From: a virus
Reading direction: 5' to 3' (one strand)
IMG/VR virus record: IMGVR_UViG_3300037042_001833
Span: 1 to 24,316 of that record
DNA length: 24,316 nucleotides
In this document: positions 1 to 6,989 of the stretch, piece after piece
How the letters are laid out: the number at the start of each line of letters is the position of its first letter
How positions within the stretch are numbered: position 1 is the first letter of the stretch
The notes under the pieces: model-generated
What the model was told of the DNA's origin: nothing
Database searches by the model: none
What the model saw: the letters and a program-made list of their open reading frames with translations, nothing else
Translations under genes and position numbers: made by a program

Positions 1-234
1 GTAGCTGAACATTTGATTAAATATCAATTAGCAATGGTGGGAAAAACAATGGAAGAAGCATTACTTGATGACATGTGGTTTTTTAATTGGAAAATTACAC
101 ACGAGAAATACGTTGAATTCAAAAGATATGCTATTCTTCTTATTAAAAAAGTGTTTAAATGTAATAGACAAAGAGCTGAGATGACATTTGCATGGTTTGA
201 TGAGAGATTTTTATTATCTGTCCTTGATAAATAG
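1..234 (+). CDS. Small phage protein, 5' end cut by window edge
   Basis: The frame is open from the first base (codons V-A-E-H-L-I-K-Y-Q-L) and ends in TAG at 232-234. An internal TTG at 13 could be called as a start, but the open frame upstream suggests the true start lies just outside the window and only a codon or so is missing. The product is a compact, basic and aromatic-rich helical protein of about 77 residues, with a lysine- and cysteine-containing central helix (KKVFKCNRQRAE) and a W-F-N-W patch. I know this pattern from small uncharacterised proteins of Bacteroidota phages but can name no function. No membrane segment or catalytic motif is visible. Confidence 0.6.
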   Translation, partial: VAEHLIKYQLAMVGKTMEEALLDDMWFFNWKITHEKYVEFKRYAILLIKKVFKCNRQRAEMTFAWFDERFLLSVLDK

Positions 235-282
235 ACAAAAAGAATTATTGTATGATTCACTTAACATTTTAAAATTTTAATA

Positions 283-474
283 ATGAATATAATTAATGAA
301 GATTGGGAAAAAGAATCTGATAAATATTTTGTATATTTGTATGAACAACAAAAAATAACAGAAGATTTATACTGGGAATGGGAAGAATCAAATAGAAAAC
401 CTGCTAACATTATTCTTTTAAACGAAAAAATATTAAAAAAAGATGAATCTATCATTGACATTTTTCCATTTTAA
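283..474 (+). CDS. Hypothetical small acidic protein
   Basis: A 63-residue ORF with an ATG start in an A/T-rich leader (ttttaataATG) typical of this genome. It is acidic and tryptophan-rich (EDWEKE, YWEWEE), probably soluble and helical. I do not recognise it. Its last 32 nt overlap the start of the next gene in another frame, which is more overlap than usual here. Either the downstream gene starts later (Met at 506) or this ORF is weakly supported. The gap to the preceding gene is 48 bp. Confidence 0.45.
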   Translation: MNIINEDWEKESDKYFVYLYEQQKITEDLYWEWEESNRKPANIILLNEKILKKDESIIDIFPF

Positions 475-1084
475 TGAAATATATAAAAATGGATACACTC
501 TTGATATGCTTTTTCTTCTTAAGTTAATAGAAGAAAACATAGATGTCAAAGCTTTATGCAATGATGATACAATCAATAGTCATATTAAATTAAGTGCATT
601 ATATCAATCTATATATAGAAAAGGACTTATAACAGAAAAAAACACAATTACACTATCAGGAAAAAAAATATTAGAATTCTTAAATAGTGAAGAATCAAAT
701 GTAAAATTAATTAAAACCAAAGTTTCAGTTGATGATTTTGAATTATGGTGGAAAAAATATCCAGGAACTGATACATTTAAATATAAAGGTGTTAGTTTTA
801 CAGGAACTAGAGGATTAAGAAAAGATAAAGAGCAATGTAACCTTAAATTTAATAAAATTCTTAATGAGGGAGATTACACTGCTACAGATTTAATTAGTGC
901 TTTAGAATATGAAGTGCTACAGAAAAAAGAAAATTCTATTAAGAATAAATCAAATAGAATGACTTTTATGCAAAATAGTCTTACATATTTAAATCAAAAA
1001 ACTTTTGAACCATTCATTGAATTAATTAAAGAAGGATATAAAATTAAAGAAATACACCAAGTGGAAGGAGGCACAGATATATAA
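443..1084 (+). CDS. Winged-helix-like protein, possible replication initiator or helicase loader
   Basis: A 213-residue protein. Residues about 14-75 read like a winged-helix fold: short helices, then a hairpin (GLITEKNTITLSGKKILEFL). Residues about 95-200 have the shape of phage replisome-organiser or DnaD/DnaT-type C-terminal regions: F-E-L-W-W-K-K-Y-P near the start, a basic stretch, a helix DLISALEYEV, then M-T-F-M-Q-N-S-L-T-Y-L-N followed by an aromatic/F-E-P segment. That comparison is from memory of the pattern, not a search. The gene sits directly before a repeat-rich 319-bp gap and the DnaB-like helicase gene, where a loader or origin-binding protein would be expected. The ATG at 443 overlaps the previous ORF; the in-frame Met at 506 (residue 22) is an alternative start. 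The function is an inference. Confidence 0.5.
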   Translation: MNLSLTFFHFNEIYKNGYTLDMLFLLKLIEENIDVKALCNDDTINSHIKLSALYQSIYRKGLITEKNTITLSGKKILEFLNSEESNVKLIKTKVSVDDFELWWKKYPGTDTFKYKGVSFTGTRGLRKDKEQCNLKFNKILNEGDYTATDLISALEYEVLQKKENSIKNKSNRMTFMQNSLTYLNQKTFEPFIELIKEGYKIKEIHQVEGGTDI

Positions 1085-1097
1085 CACACTAAAAACA

Positions 1098-1173
1098 AAA
1101 AGTGCAGTAAAATGCCTATTTGATATGTAATAATACGGTAATATACGTATTTACATACAAAAGTGCAGTAAAA
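1098..1173 (+). repeat. 15-bp direct repeat, two copies
   Basis: AAAAGTGCAGTAAAA occurs at 1098-1112 and exactly again at 1159-1173, 61 bp apart start to start. Each copy is preceded by C plus the A run. Both lie in the non-coding gap. Iteron-like binding sites or duplicated promoter elements are possible; the spacing is close to six helical turns. Confidence 0.7.
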
Positions 1174-1221
1174 GACACAATTATATGCAATTATGAATGA
1201 TTTATGATAAATTAAGTTTAT

Positions 1222-1244
1222 TAATTCGGATAATGTCCGAATTA
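1222..1244. other. Perfect 9-bp stem-loop without U-tract
   Basis: TAATTCGGA (1222-1230) and TCCGAATTA (1236-1244) are exact reverse complements around a 5-nt loop TAATG. No T run follows on either side, so it is unlikely to be an intrinsic terminator. A protein-binding palindrome or an origin hairpin fits better. Confidence 0.65.
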
Positions 1245-1323
1245 CCATACATTATTTAACAAAGCACTCATTTTTATACTCACAGTATAAATTGCACCCA
1301 TAAATTAAACTTTGCACCTATTT

Positions 1324-1387
1324 TTTGTAACAAATAAGTATATAAATATGTTACAAAAGTGTCACAGTTTTTCAAATATTTGTGACA
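1324..1387 (+). promoter_or_regulatory. Array of four TGTnACA half-sites (putative operator)
   Basis: Within 62 bp upstream of the helicase gene lie TGTAACA (1326-1332), TGTTACA (1349-1355), TGTCACA (1360-1366) and TGTGACA (1381-1387). All four variants at the degenerate base are represented. The first two form a perfect 9-bp inverted repeat (TTTGTAACA/TGTTACAAA). The last two form TGTCACA-N14-TGTGACA. Start-to-start offsets are 23, 11 and 21 bp, close to whole helical turns. The last site ends 16 nt before the ATG at 1404. The 1359-1387 part aligns without gaps, 23 of 29 bases, to 14010-14038. The identity of the binding protein is unknown. Confidence 0.6.
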
Positions 1388-1403
1388 AATTAAAAAAAAA
1401 TAT

Positions 1404-2465
1404 ATGAGCTTTGAACTACTTAAAAATGAAGTGCAAGCAGGACTTGATGGAAGAAATAATGGTATTCCTATGGGATTTAATAGGTTAAATAGATATATAG
1501 GTATTAAGAAAAGCATGTATTTTCTTATAGGCGGTCTCACTGGAAGTGGTAAAACAAGTTTTATTGATGATGCATTTGTTCTCAATCCATTTGATTGGTA
1601 TATTAATCAAAAAGACCCAAAAATAAAGTTACGTATTATATATCGTTCAATGGAAAGATCTAGAACATATAAATTTGCTAAATGGGTGAGTAGAAAAATA
1701 TTTTTAGACCATGGGTTTATTATTCCTGTTTCTAAGCTATTAGGATGGACAGAAAAAATGACACATGATGAACATGATCTTTTTCTTACATATGAGGATT
1801 ATATAGAAAAAATGAATGATGTAATTACAATTATTGATGGTCCAGAGAATCCAGTGGGGATTGCTAAAGAATTAAAGGCTCATGCTTTACAAAATGGTGA
1901 GATTATTCAATTAGATAAATATAATAAACATTATGTTCCTTTTAATGAAAATGAAATCACTCTTGTTATTCTAGATCATATAGGATTGTTAAAAACTACA
2001 AAAGACCAACCTAATAAAAAAGCAGCTATAGATAAAATGTCAGATGAGCTTAGATATGCTAGAGATTTTTATGGATACACTCCTGTTGTAGTGAGCCAGT
2101 TCAATAGAGATATATCAAGTCCTATAAGACTTAGAAATGGAGATGTAGAACCACAATTAGAAGATTTTGCTGATAGTTCACAAACACAAAATGATGCTGA
2201 TATTGTATTAGCTTTATTTGATCCTATGAGATATAAAGTGGCAGATTTATCTGGATATGAATTAAATAAGTTAAAAGATGAATATGGAGCAAAATATTTT
2301 AGAAGTGTTAGACTTATAAAAAATAGTTATGGTGAAGACGATGTTAGAATAGGTCTTGGATTTATAGGACAAATTGGAATGTTTAAAGAACTTCCTAAAC
2401 AAAAAGAGATGACAGAAAATGATTATATATCTGTTATAAATAAAAGCTATTTTTTAAATAAATAA
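1404..2465 (+). CDS. DnaB-like replicative helicase ATPase
   Basis: A 353-residue RecA-fold helicase with a canonical Walker A motif GLTGSGKTS (residues 44-52), hydrophobic Walker B strand LVILDHIG with Asp191, and a following P-V-V-V-S-Q-F-N-R strand as in DnaB C-terminal domains (glutamine of motif H3). It is shorter than bacterial DnaB (about 450-470) and begins almost directly with the ATPase core (G-I-P-M-G-F-N-R-L-N-R), so the N-terminal primase-interacting domain is absent. The hexameric 5'-3' fork helicase role is assigned by family. It is the first gene after the control region and probably heads the replication block. The ATG at 1404 follows an A9 stretch, and there is no Shine-Dalgarno. 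A plain DnaB-family ATPase with another role is the main alternative. Confidence 0.8.
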   Translation: MSFELLKNEVQAGLDGRNNGIPMGFNRLNRYIGIKKSMYFLIGGLTGSGKTSFIDDAFVLNPFDWYINQKDPKIKLRIIYRSMERSRTYKFAKWVSRKIFLDHGFIIPVSKLLGWTEKMTHDEHDLFLTYEDYIEKMNDVITIIDGPENPVGIAKELKAHALQNGEIIQLDKYNKHYVPFNENEITLVILDHIGLLKTTKDQPNKKAAIDKMSDELRYARDFYGYTPVVVSQFNRDISSPIRLRNGDVEPQLEDFADSSQTQNDADIVLALFDPMRYKVADLSGYELNKLKDEYGAKYFRSVRLIKNSYGEDDVRIGLGFIGQIGMFKELPKQKEMTENDYISVINKSYFLNK

Positions 2466-2472
2466 ATAAATT

Positions 2473-2670
2473 ATGAAAATAAACACAGTTAGATTTAATA
2501 CCTACCCTAGCAATAAAGATCATTTTTGGCAAATAGTGTTATTTCCCACTATTTCAGTGTTAAATAATATCAATAAATATGATAAACATGTAGCTATAAA
2601 TTTTGAATGGTTTTTTTGGTCAATAACATTTATTATCACTTATGACAAAAGCAGAATACATAATTTTTAA
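2473..2670 (+). CDS. Hypothetical small phage protein
   Basis: A 65-residue product starting 7 nt after the helicase stop, behind the A/T-rich leader AATAAATAAATAAATT that also precedes the gene at 4189. It is aromatic-rich, with P-T-I-S-V-L-N-N-I followed by NFEWFFWSITFII. The last segment is hydrophobic but short and interrupted by charges nearby, so membrane insertion is not convincing. I recall similar small proteins in Bacteroidota phages, all of unknown function. The 3' end overlaps the next ORF by 29 nt. Confidence 0.5.
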   Translation: MKINTVRFNTYPSNKDHFWQIVLFPTISVLNNINKYDKHVAINFEWFFWSITFIITYDKSRIHNF

Positions 2671-2902
2671 AAAAAGTAATTCTTTTACAATAGTATATGA
2701 ATATTATTTAGAAAACTTCAATAGTGATAAACATAAACCTTTTTTATCATTTAATAATTTTTTTACATATATTTCTATTTGGACAAGAACACATATGATT
2801 GATTTAAATTTAATTTTTGAAAAAGTGTGTGATAAATATGATAAAAAATATAATATTATAAAACTACTTGATAACCAAGGAGTGTTAATTTCTTATTTAT
2901 GA
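2642..2902 (+). CDS. Hypothetical protein
   Basis: An 86-residue ORF rich in aromatic residues and lysine, with no motif I recognise. It overlaps the previous gene by 29 nt, and its TGA stop shares ATGA with the start of the SF2 helicase gene at 2899, so the two are probably translationally coupled. It may be a small accessory protein of the replication block; that rests on position only. Confidence 0.5.
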   Translation: MTKAEYIIFKKSNSFTIVYEYYLENFNSDKHKPFLSFNNFFTYISIWTRTHMIDLNLIFEKVCDKYDKKYNIIKLLDNQGVLISYL

Positions 2903-3975
2903 CAAAACATGATATATTACAAAAAACTTTTATAGATAAAGGAATAGATTTTTACAAAACTAATAATGTTGGTTATTTTGATTTAGCTATGCGATTTGGT
3001 AAATGTAGAATTAGTATAGAACTACTTAAATTATTATATGAATATCATTGTACAATATTAATAGCCTATCCTGATAATAAATTAAAAAATACATGGGAAG
3101 ATGAGTGTCTTTTATGGAAATATTCCAATCCAAACATTACATATGTCAATTTCAGCTCTTTAAAAAAATATACACAATATGAGTTTGATTTTGTAATTAT
3201 TGATGAGTTTCATTCTTGTTCAGAAAATGAAAGAAACTATGCTAAAGATATTATAAAAAATTCTAATAAATCATTATTATTATCAGGCACTATATCAGAA
3301 GAAACCAAAGGACAATGGACAGTTAAAGAAATTGGTAAATACACCACACTTCAGGGTATAGATGATGGTATTCTTGCTGATTATCAAATTAGTGTGCATT
3401 TAGTAGAATTAGATAATTTGGTAAAAATAAAAGATAAGAAAGGAAAAATAAAAACAGAAAAACAGAGATATGATGGATATTCCTGGGTAATTGATAAACT
3501 CATACAAGAAAAAAGAAATGCAATGTATCTTTCATTAGCTAGAAATAGGCTATCTTCTTCTTCAATAGGTAAAATGAAGCATTTACAGGCGATTTTAAAG
3601 CAAATGATGGATAAACGAGTGATTATCTTCACAGGGCTATCAAAAGTGGCTGATGAGGTTGGTGTGCCCTCATATCATAGTAAATCATTAAATGATGATG
3701 GGTTTGTTGGATTTCAAGAAGAAAAACACAATCATTTAGCTTTAGCAGCTATGGGTAAGATGGGAGTGACATATAAAAACCTTGATAGTGTTATATTATT
3801 AAATTTTACATATAATGCAGAGGAAAGCTCACAAATTCTAAATAGGGCAATAAAATTAGATTATAAGGGCAAAATGGCTGATTTACATATTCTCTGCTTA
3901 AATGAAAAACCAGAATTAAAAAAGATTAAAGAAAGTTTATCTTTATTAAATAACAATAAAATTAAATATATATGA
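2899..3975 (+). CDS. SF2 DNA helicase (DEAD/H type)
   Basis: A 358-residue superfamily 2 helicase or translocase. Motif I is A-M-R-F-G-K-C-R (Lys35), where the usual GKT/S is GKC. Motif II is VIIDEFH (Asp102-His105), motif III is LLLSGT (129-131). A C-terminal helicase domain contains V-I-I-F-T-G and a motif VI-like stretch Q-I-L-N-R-A near residue 316. In phages such enzymes (UvsW-like and relatives) remodel forks and recombination intermediates. It starts within ATGA of the preceding ORF and ends in ATGA with the next one, so it belongs to one transcription unit. The Cys after the P-loop Lys removes the Mg-coordinating hydroxyl normally present. Activity is therefore worth testing, though the rest of the motif set is intact. 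Confidence 0.75.
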   Translation: MTKHDILQKTFIDKGIDFYKTNNVGYFDLAMRFGKCRISIELLKLLYEYHCTILIAYPDNKLKNTWEDECLLWKYSNPNITYVNFSSLKKYTQYEFDFVIIDEFHSCSENERNYAKDIIKNSNKSLLLSGTISEETKGQWTVKEIGKYTTLQGIDDGILADYQISVHLVELDNLVKIKDKKGKIKTEKQRYDGYSWVIDKLIQEKRNAMYLSLARNRLSSSSIGKMKHLQAILKQMMDKRVIIFTGLSKVADEVGVPSYHSKSLNDDGFVGFQEEKHNHLALAAMGKMGVTYKNLDSVILLNFTYNAEESSQILNRAIKLDYKGKMADLHILCLNEKPELKKIKESLSLLNNNKIKYI

Positions 3976-4181
3976 AAATAGAAATTATTATAGAAAAAAA
4001 ATTCAGTAAAGAAGATTGGTATGAGCTTATAGTAGATGATGAATATGTCATTGGTAGTCATAATTTAGAAAAGTTAGTGGAATTAGTAAATATTATAAAA
4101 AAAGATCCAACAATGTATAATAAATCTTCTAAAAAAGTTTTGTTTTTTGAAGAAATTGATGTATCTTTAAACAATAAATAA
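3972..4181 (+). CDS. Hypothetical small protein
   Basis: A 69-residue ORF coupled to the upstream helicase through an ATGA overlap (start 3972, helicase stop 3973-3975). The predicted shape is a beta strand (MKIEIIIEKK), a turn, more strand and then a helix (NLEKLVELVNIIKK). It is small, charged and soluble. I recognise no family. It sits between two replication and recombination ATPases, so an accessory role is possible but unproven. Confidence 0.5.
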   Translation: MKIEIIIEKKFSKEDWYELIVDDEYVIGSHNLEKLVELVNIIKKDPTMYNKSSKKVLFFEEIDVSLNNK

Positions 4182-4188
4182 ATAAATT

Positions 4189-5031
4189 ATGATGAAAGAA
4201 AAAACAAAAGAAACAGAAGAATTAACACTACCAGATGAGATTAGTAAAATAACTACATCTGCACCCAGAGATCTTGCTATAATATCTATACCTAAGGCAG
4301 GTAAAGGAACTATATTTGGAAAATTTACAGAAAAATATAATGCTATTGTTTTAGATCTTGAAAAAGGAGGATATGAATATATCGCTGCTAGAAAATTAAG
4401 TACATATGTTGAACAAGATACAACTAGATGGGAATCTTTTCAGAATTATATCAAATATCGTAATTTACTATTAGAAAACAAAGGAAAATATGAATATTTA
4501 ATAATTGATGGATTATCAGATCTTGATGATATGTCAGAAATAGGTGGCACTTTAAGTTATATGAACACTATTATTGGTAAAAAATTTAATAGAGAAGGAA
4601 ATATAGAAACAGGTAAAGCATACACTCCAGAAGATAGTGAGTTTAAATCTGTACTATCTCTTCCTGAAGGAGCTGGTTATCAACACACTAGAAGTTGGTT
4701 TATGCAACAATTTGAAATATTTAGACAAATTTCTCCATATAGATTATATGCTGCACATGTTGTAGATAAATATATCAAAGATAATGGAAAAGAACAAGTT
4801 GTGGGTTCTGAAATAGCTCTCACTGGAAAGTTAAAATTAATATTTGCATCAAGAGTGACTGCTTTAGCAAAACTAGTGGTGGATGATAATGATAGATATT
4901 TAAATTTTAATGTTCAAAACGATAGTATTATATCTGGTAGCAGATCTCCTCAATTAAAAGGGAAAATATTAATTTCCAAACAAAATAAAAATGGAGAAAT
5001 AGAAACATTTTGGGAAAATATATACAAATAA
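4189..5031 (+). CDS. Sak4-like RecA-fold ATPase (AAA_24 type)
   Basis: A 280-residue ATPase. The layout matches phage Sak4/AAA_24 nucleotide-binding proteins: a short N-terminal strand, a P-loop I-I-S-I-P-K-A-G-K-G-T (Lys39), then V-L-D-L-E-K-G-G-Y-E-Y, and Walker B Y-L-I-I-D-G-L-S-D-L (Asp107). Members act as single-strand annealing recombinases with an SSB partner, and here the next gene is a candidate SSB. The P-loop is unusual. Family members have PPKSGKTT, whereas here Lys is followed by Gly and then Thr, so the nucleotide-contacting Thr is moved by one. There are two adjacent ATGs (4189 and 4192). The leader AATAAATAAATAAATT repeats that of the gene at 2473. The fold is fairly certain; the recombinase role is by family. 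Confidence 0.7.
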   Translation: MMKEKTKETEELTLPDEISKITTSAPRDLAIISIPKAGKGTIFGKFTEKYNAIVLDLEKGGYEYIAARKLSTYVEQDTTRWESFQNYIKYRNLLLENKGKYEYLIIDGLSDLDDMSEIGGTLSYMNTIIGKKFNREGNIETGKAYTPEDSEFKSVLSLPEGAGYQHTRSWFMQQFEIFRQISPYRLYAAHVVDKYIKDNGKEQVVGSEIALTGKLKLIFASRVTALAKLVVDDNDRYLNFNVQNDSIISGSRSPQLKGKILISKQNKNGEIETFWENIYK

Positions 5032-5072
5032 AATATATTTAATAATTTAACAAACAATAAAAACTAAAAAAC

Positions 5073-5924
5073 ATGAGTAGCATTTCAGGAAAAAAGAAAG
5101 AATCATTATCATTTACAAAAAAAGTAGGATTATTTGAAGCAAAGGTGTTAGCAATTAATCCCACTGCTGAAGAATTTAAAGATTTATTAAACATTGAGAC
5201 ATCAGAAGATTTAGAATATGTATCAAAAACAAACAGTGGAGAATATGATTTAGTTAGATTTGATGTATGGTTGGAAGAAATTAAAACTAAACAAAAATTT
5301 AAATCTACTTTCTTTATAAAAGATAAAATTAGAACTAGTAAAGATGAACTTAAAACACAATATATTAATAGTATTGGTAAATGTTTTTGGGGAACAAGTG
5401 TTAGTGAATTACCAGAATGGTTTACAGAAAGAGATGTACGTGAAGCATTTGATGGAGAAGAAGAATTTTATAAATTCTTAACTATTTGGTTAGGTGAATT
5501 AAATCTTCGTGATGAGGATGCAAAACTTATGTTATCTTGGAAAGCATTAATTTCTGGTAAATTTAATGAAATCACTGATGAACTAAATGGTGATTTTTGT
5601 ACAAATGTAGGTGCTATGGCATGTATTAAAACAGTAATTAAAGAAGATGAAGTGAAAGAATATCAAGAAATTTATAATAAAGGTTTTATTCCTGCATATC
5701 TTCTTAAACATTTTAATGTTGTAAATTATAATGATGGTTTTATAATAAATTCTATTAAAAATAAAAAAGGAAAGAAAACTCCTGTTGAAAAATATATAAG
5801 TGAAATTCATGGAGAATATGGATGTAAATCTTATTTTGAATTATCAAAAATGCATGATTATAATCCAGATGATAATTTAGTTGCATCAGATAAAGTGATT
5901 GCTCCTGATAGTCCTAATTATTAA
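5073..5924 (+). CDS. Possible single-stranded DNA-binding protein
   Basis: A 283-residue acidic protein directly after the Sak4-like gene and ended by a terminator at 5941-5977. The N-terminal half contains G-L-F-E-A-K-V-L-A-I-N-P-T, V-R-F-D-V-W-L-E-E and K-F-K-S-T-F-F-I, consistent with strands of an OB-like barrel. The C-terminal tail is acidic and proline-containing (NPDDNLVASDKVIAPDSPNY), reminiscent of SSB tails that recruit partners. I recall similar proteins annotated as ssDNA-binding in Bacteroidota phages, and Sak4 proteins often travel with an SSB. No diagnostic motif exists, so this is an inference from position, composition and memory of the family. Confidence 0.45.
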   Translation: MSSISGKKKESLSFTKKVGLFEAKVLAINPTAEEFKDLLNIETSEDLEYVSKTNSGEYDLVRFDVWLEEIKTKQKFKSTFFIKDKIRTSKDELKTQYINSIGKCFWGTSVSELPEWFTERDVREAFDGEEEFYKFLTIWLGELNLRDEDAKLMLSWKALISGKFNEITDELNGDFCTNVGAMACIKTVIKEDEVKEYQEIYNKGFIPAYLLKHFNVVNYNDGFIINSIKNKKGKKTPVEKYISEIHGEYGCKSYFELSKMHDYNPDDNLVASDKVIAPDSPNY

Positions 5925-5940
5925 TTAATTTAATTAACTA

Positions 5941-5977
5941 AAATCCTTCATTAGAAATAGTGGAGGATTTTTTATTT
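5941..5977 (+). terminator. Rho-independent terminator
   Basis: AAATCCTTCA (5941-5950) pairs with TGGAGGATTT (5961-5970) over 10 bp with one G-U pair and a 10-nt loop, followed by TTTATTT. It closes the first part of the replication block. It lies only 14 nt before the primase ATG (5985), which leaves no room for a promoter in between. Confidence 0.8.
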
Positions 5978-5984
5978 ATACATC

Positions 5985-6989
5985 ATGATTATAGGTAAAA
6001 AGAAAGAACATCTCACCACTGAAACTATTCTTAAAAAAATTAGTGAATATGATATATTCAGATGGTATATGCCTACCAAATCTTGGAAAATTAATCAAGT
6101 TACTTTTTCTCCTTTTAGAAATGAGAGAAACCCTTCCTTTTTAATAGGAAATAAATTGGGTAATCTATCTTTTATAGATTTTACAGACACTTCTAAAAAA
6201 GGTGATTGTTTTACATTTGTTAAATTATTATTTAATCTATCTAATATAAATGAAACACTTGTTTTAATAAATAAAGATTTTAACTTAGGAATATTATCAG
6301 GAAAATATAATGTTGAATATAAAAAAATTATAGAAAAATATAAACAACCAGAAAGTGAAGGAAAAAGATATTCTTTAATTCAAGTGATAACAAAAAGTTT
6401 TACACAAGAAGAACTTAATTATTGGAATAGTTATTATCAAGATGTTTCAGATCTTAGAAGAGAAAATGTTTATTCAATAAGTAAGGTGTATTTGAATAAA
6501 CAAAGATTTGCTATGAATGATAATGATCTTAAATTTGGTTATTTTTATGATGGCTTTTGGAAAATATATCGTCCTTTTCAAGCAAAAAAGAATAAATGGG
6601 TGCCTAACAATGTTCCCATAACAACAATGGATGGTAAAAGAGACATAATAAATTGTGATACAGCCTTCATATCTAAATCTAAAAAGGATTATATGGTGAT
6701 AAAAAAAGTGTTTCCTTGTGTATGTGCTGTACAAAATGAAGGAGTTGGATGTTTTTCTAAAGAAAATGTAGAATATCTTAAAGCAAATTCTGATAAACAA
6801 GTTTTAGGATTTGATAGTGATGAACCAGGAGTGGTTAATAGTCAACAAATAACTAAAATGTTTGATTTTGGATATATTAATGTTCCTCGCACTTATTTAT
6901 TAGAAGGAATCAATGATTTTGCTGATCTTGGAAAAATACATGGACTAAAAACAATAGAAAATTATTTTAAACAAAAAAAACTAATATAA
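5985..6989 (+). CDS. DnaG-like DNA primase (toprim), zinc ribbon lost
   Basis: A 334-residue primase-like protein. Residues about 35-80 carry the DnaG N-terminal signature in degenerate form: F-S-P-F-R-N-E-R-N-P-S-F, then F-I-D-F-T-D, then K-K-G-D-C-F-T-F-V. The CHC2 zinc cysteines are absent. The toprim domain follows, with F-I-S-K-S-K-K-D-Y-M-V-I replacing the usual EGxxD strand, and the metal-binding VLGFDSDEPG with Asp277, Asp279 and Gly282. It would synthesise RNA primers with the DnaB-like helicase. It sits downstream of a terminator hairpin, so read-through or a promoter inside the previous gene is needed. Its stop overlaps the start of the next small ORF (TAATG). The toprim assignment is firm; the priming activity is by family. 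Confidence 0.75.
   Translation: MIIGKKKEHLTTETILKKISEYDIFRWYMPTKSWKINQVTFSPFRNERNPSFLIGNKLGNLSFIDFTDTSKKGDCFTFVKLLFNLSNINETLVLINKDFNLGILSGKYNVEYKKIIEKYKQPESEGKRYSLIQVITKSFTQEELNYWNSYYQDVSDLRRENVYSISKVYLNKQRFAMNDNDLKFGYFYDGFWKIYRPFQAKKNKWVPNNVPITTMDGKRDIINCDTAFISKSKKDYMVIKKVFPCVCAVQNEGVGCFSKENVEYLKANSDKQVLGFDSDEPGVVNSQQITKMFDFGYINVPRTYLLEGINDFADLGKIHGLKTIENYFKQKKLI

Larger units (their letters stand above)
1085..1403. other. Repeat-rich non-coding region, candidate control region or origin
   Basis: This is the only gap over 300 bases in a window where genes otherwise touch or overlap. No convincing coding frame exists on either strand. From left to right it holds: two copies of AAAAGTGCAGTAAAA; the palindrome ATACGTAT (1143-1150); a perfect 9-bp hairpin (1222-1244); TTGCACC twice, 20 bp apart (1292 and 1312); and four TGTnACA half-sites (1326-1387) just before the helicase start codon. 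The position, between a possible initiator or loader gene and the replicative helicase, fits an early promoter/operator region, an origin, or both. No clear TAnnTTTG promoter is present; the nearest is AATATTTG at 1375-1382. Confidence 0.6.

Noticed and set aside
994-1248. Minus-strand ORF of 84 codons over the 5' part of the non-coding gap
   Set aside because: It overlaps the end of a better plus-strand gene, has a low-complexity hydrophobic composition, and is opposite to all neighbours.
1280-1585. Minus-strand ORF of 101 codons across the helicase start
   Set aside because: It is the shadow of the helicase gene; its composition follows the complement of the plus-strand codons.
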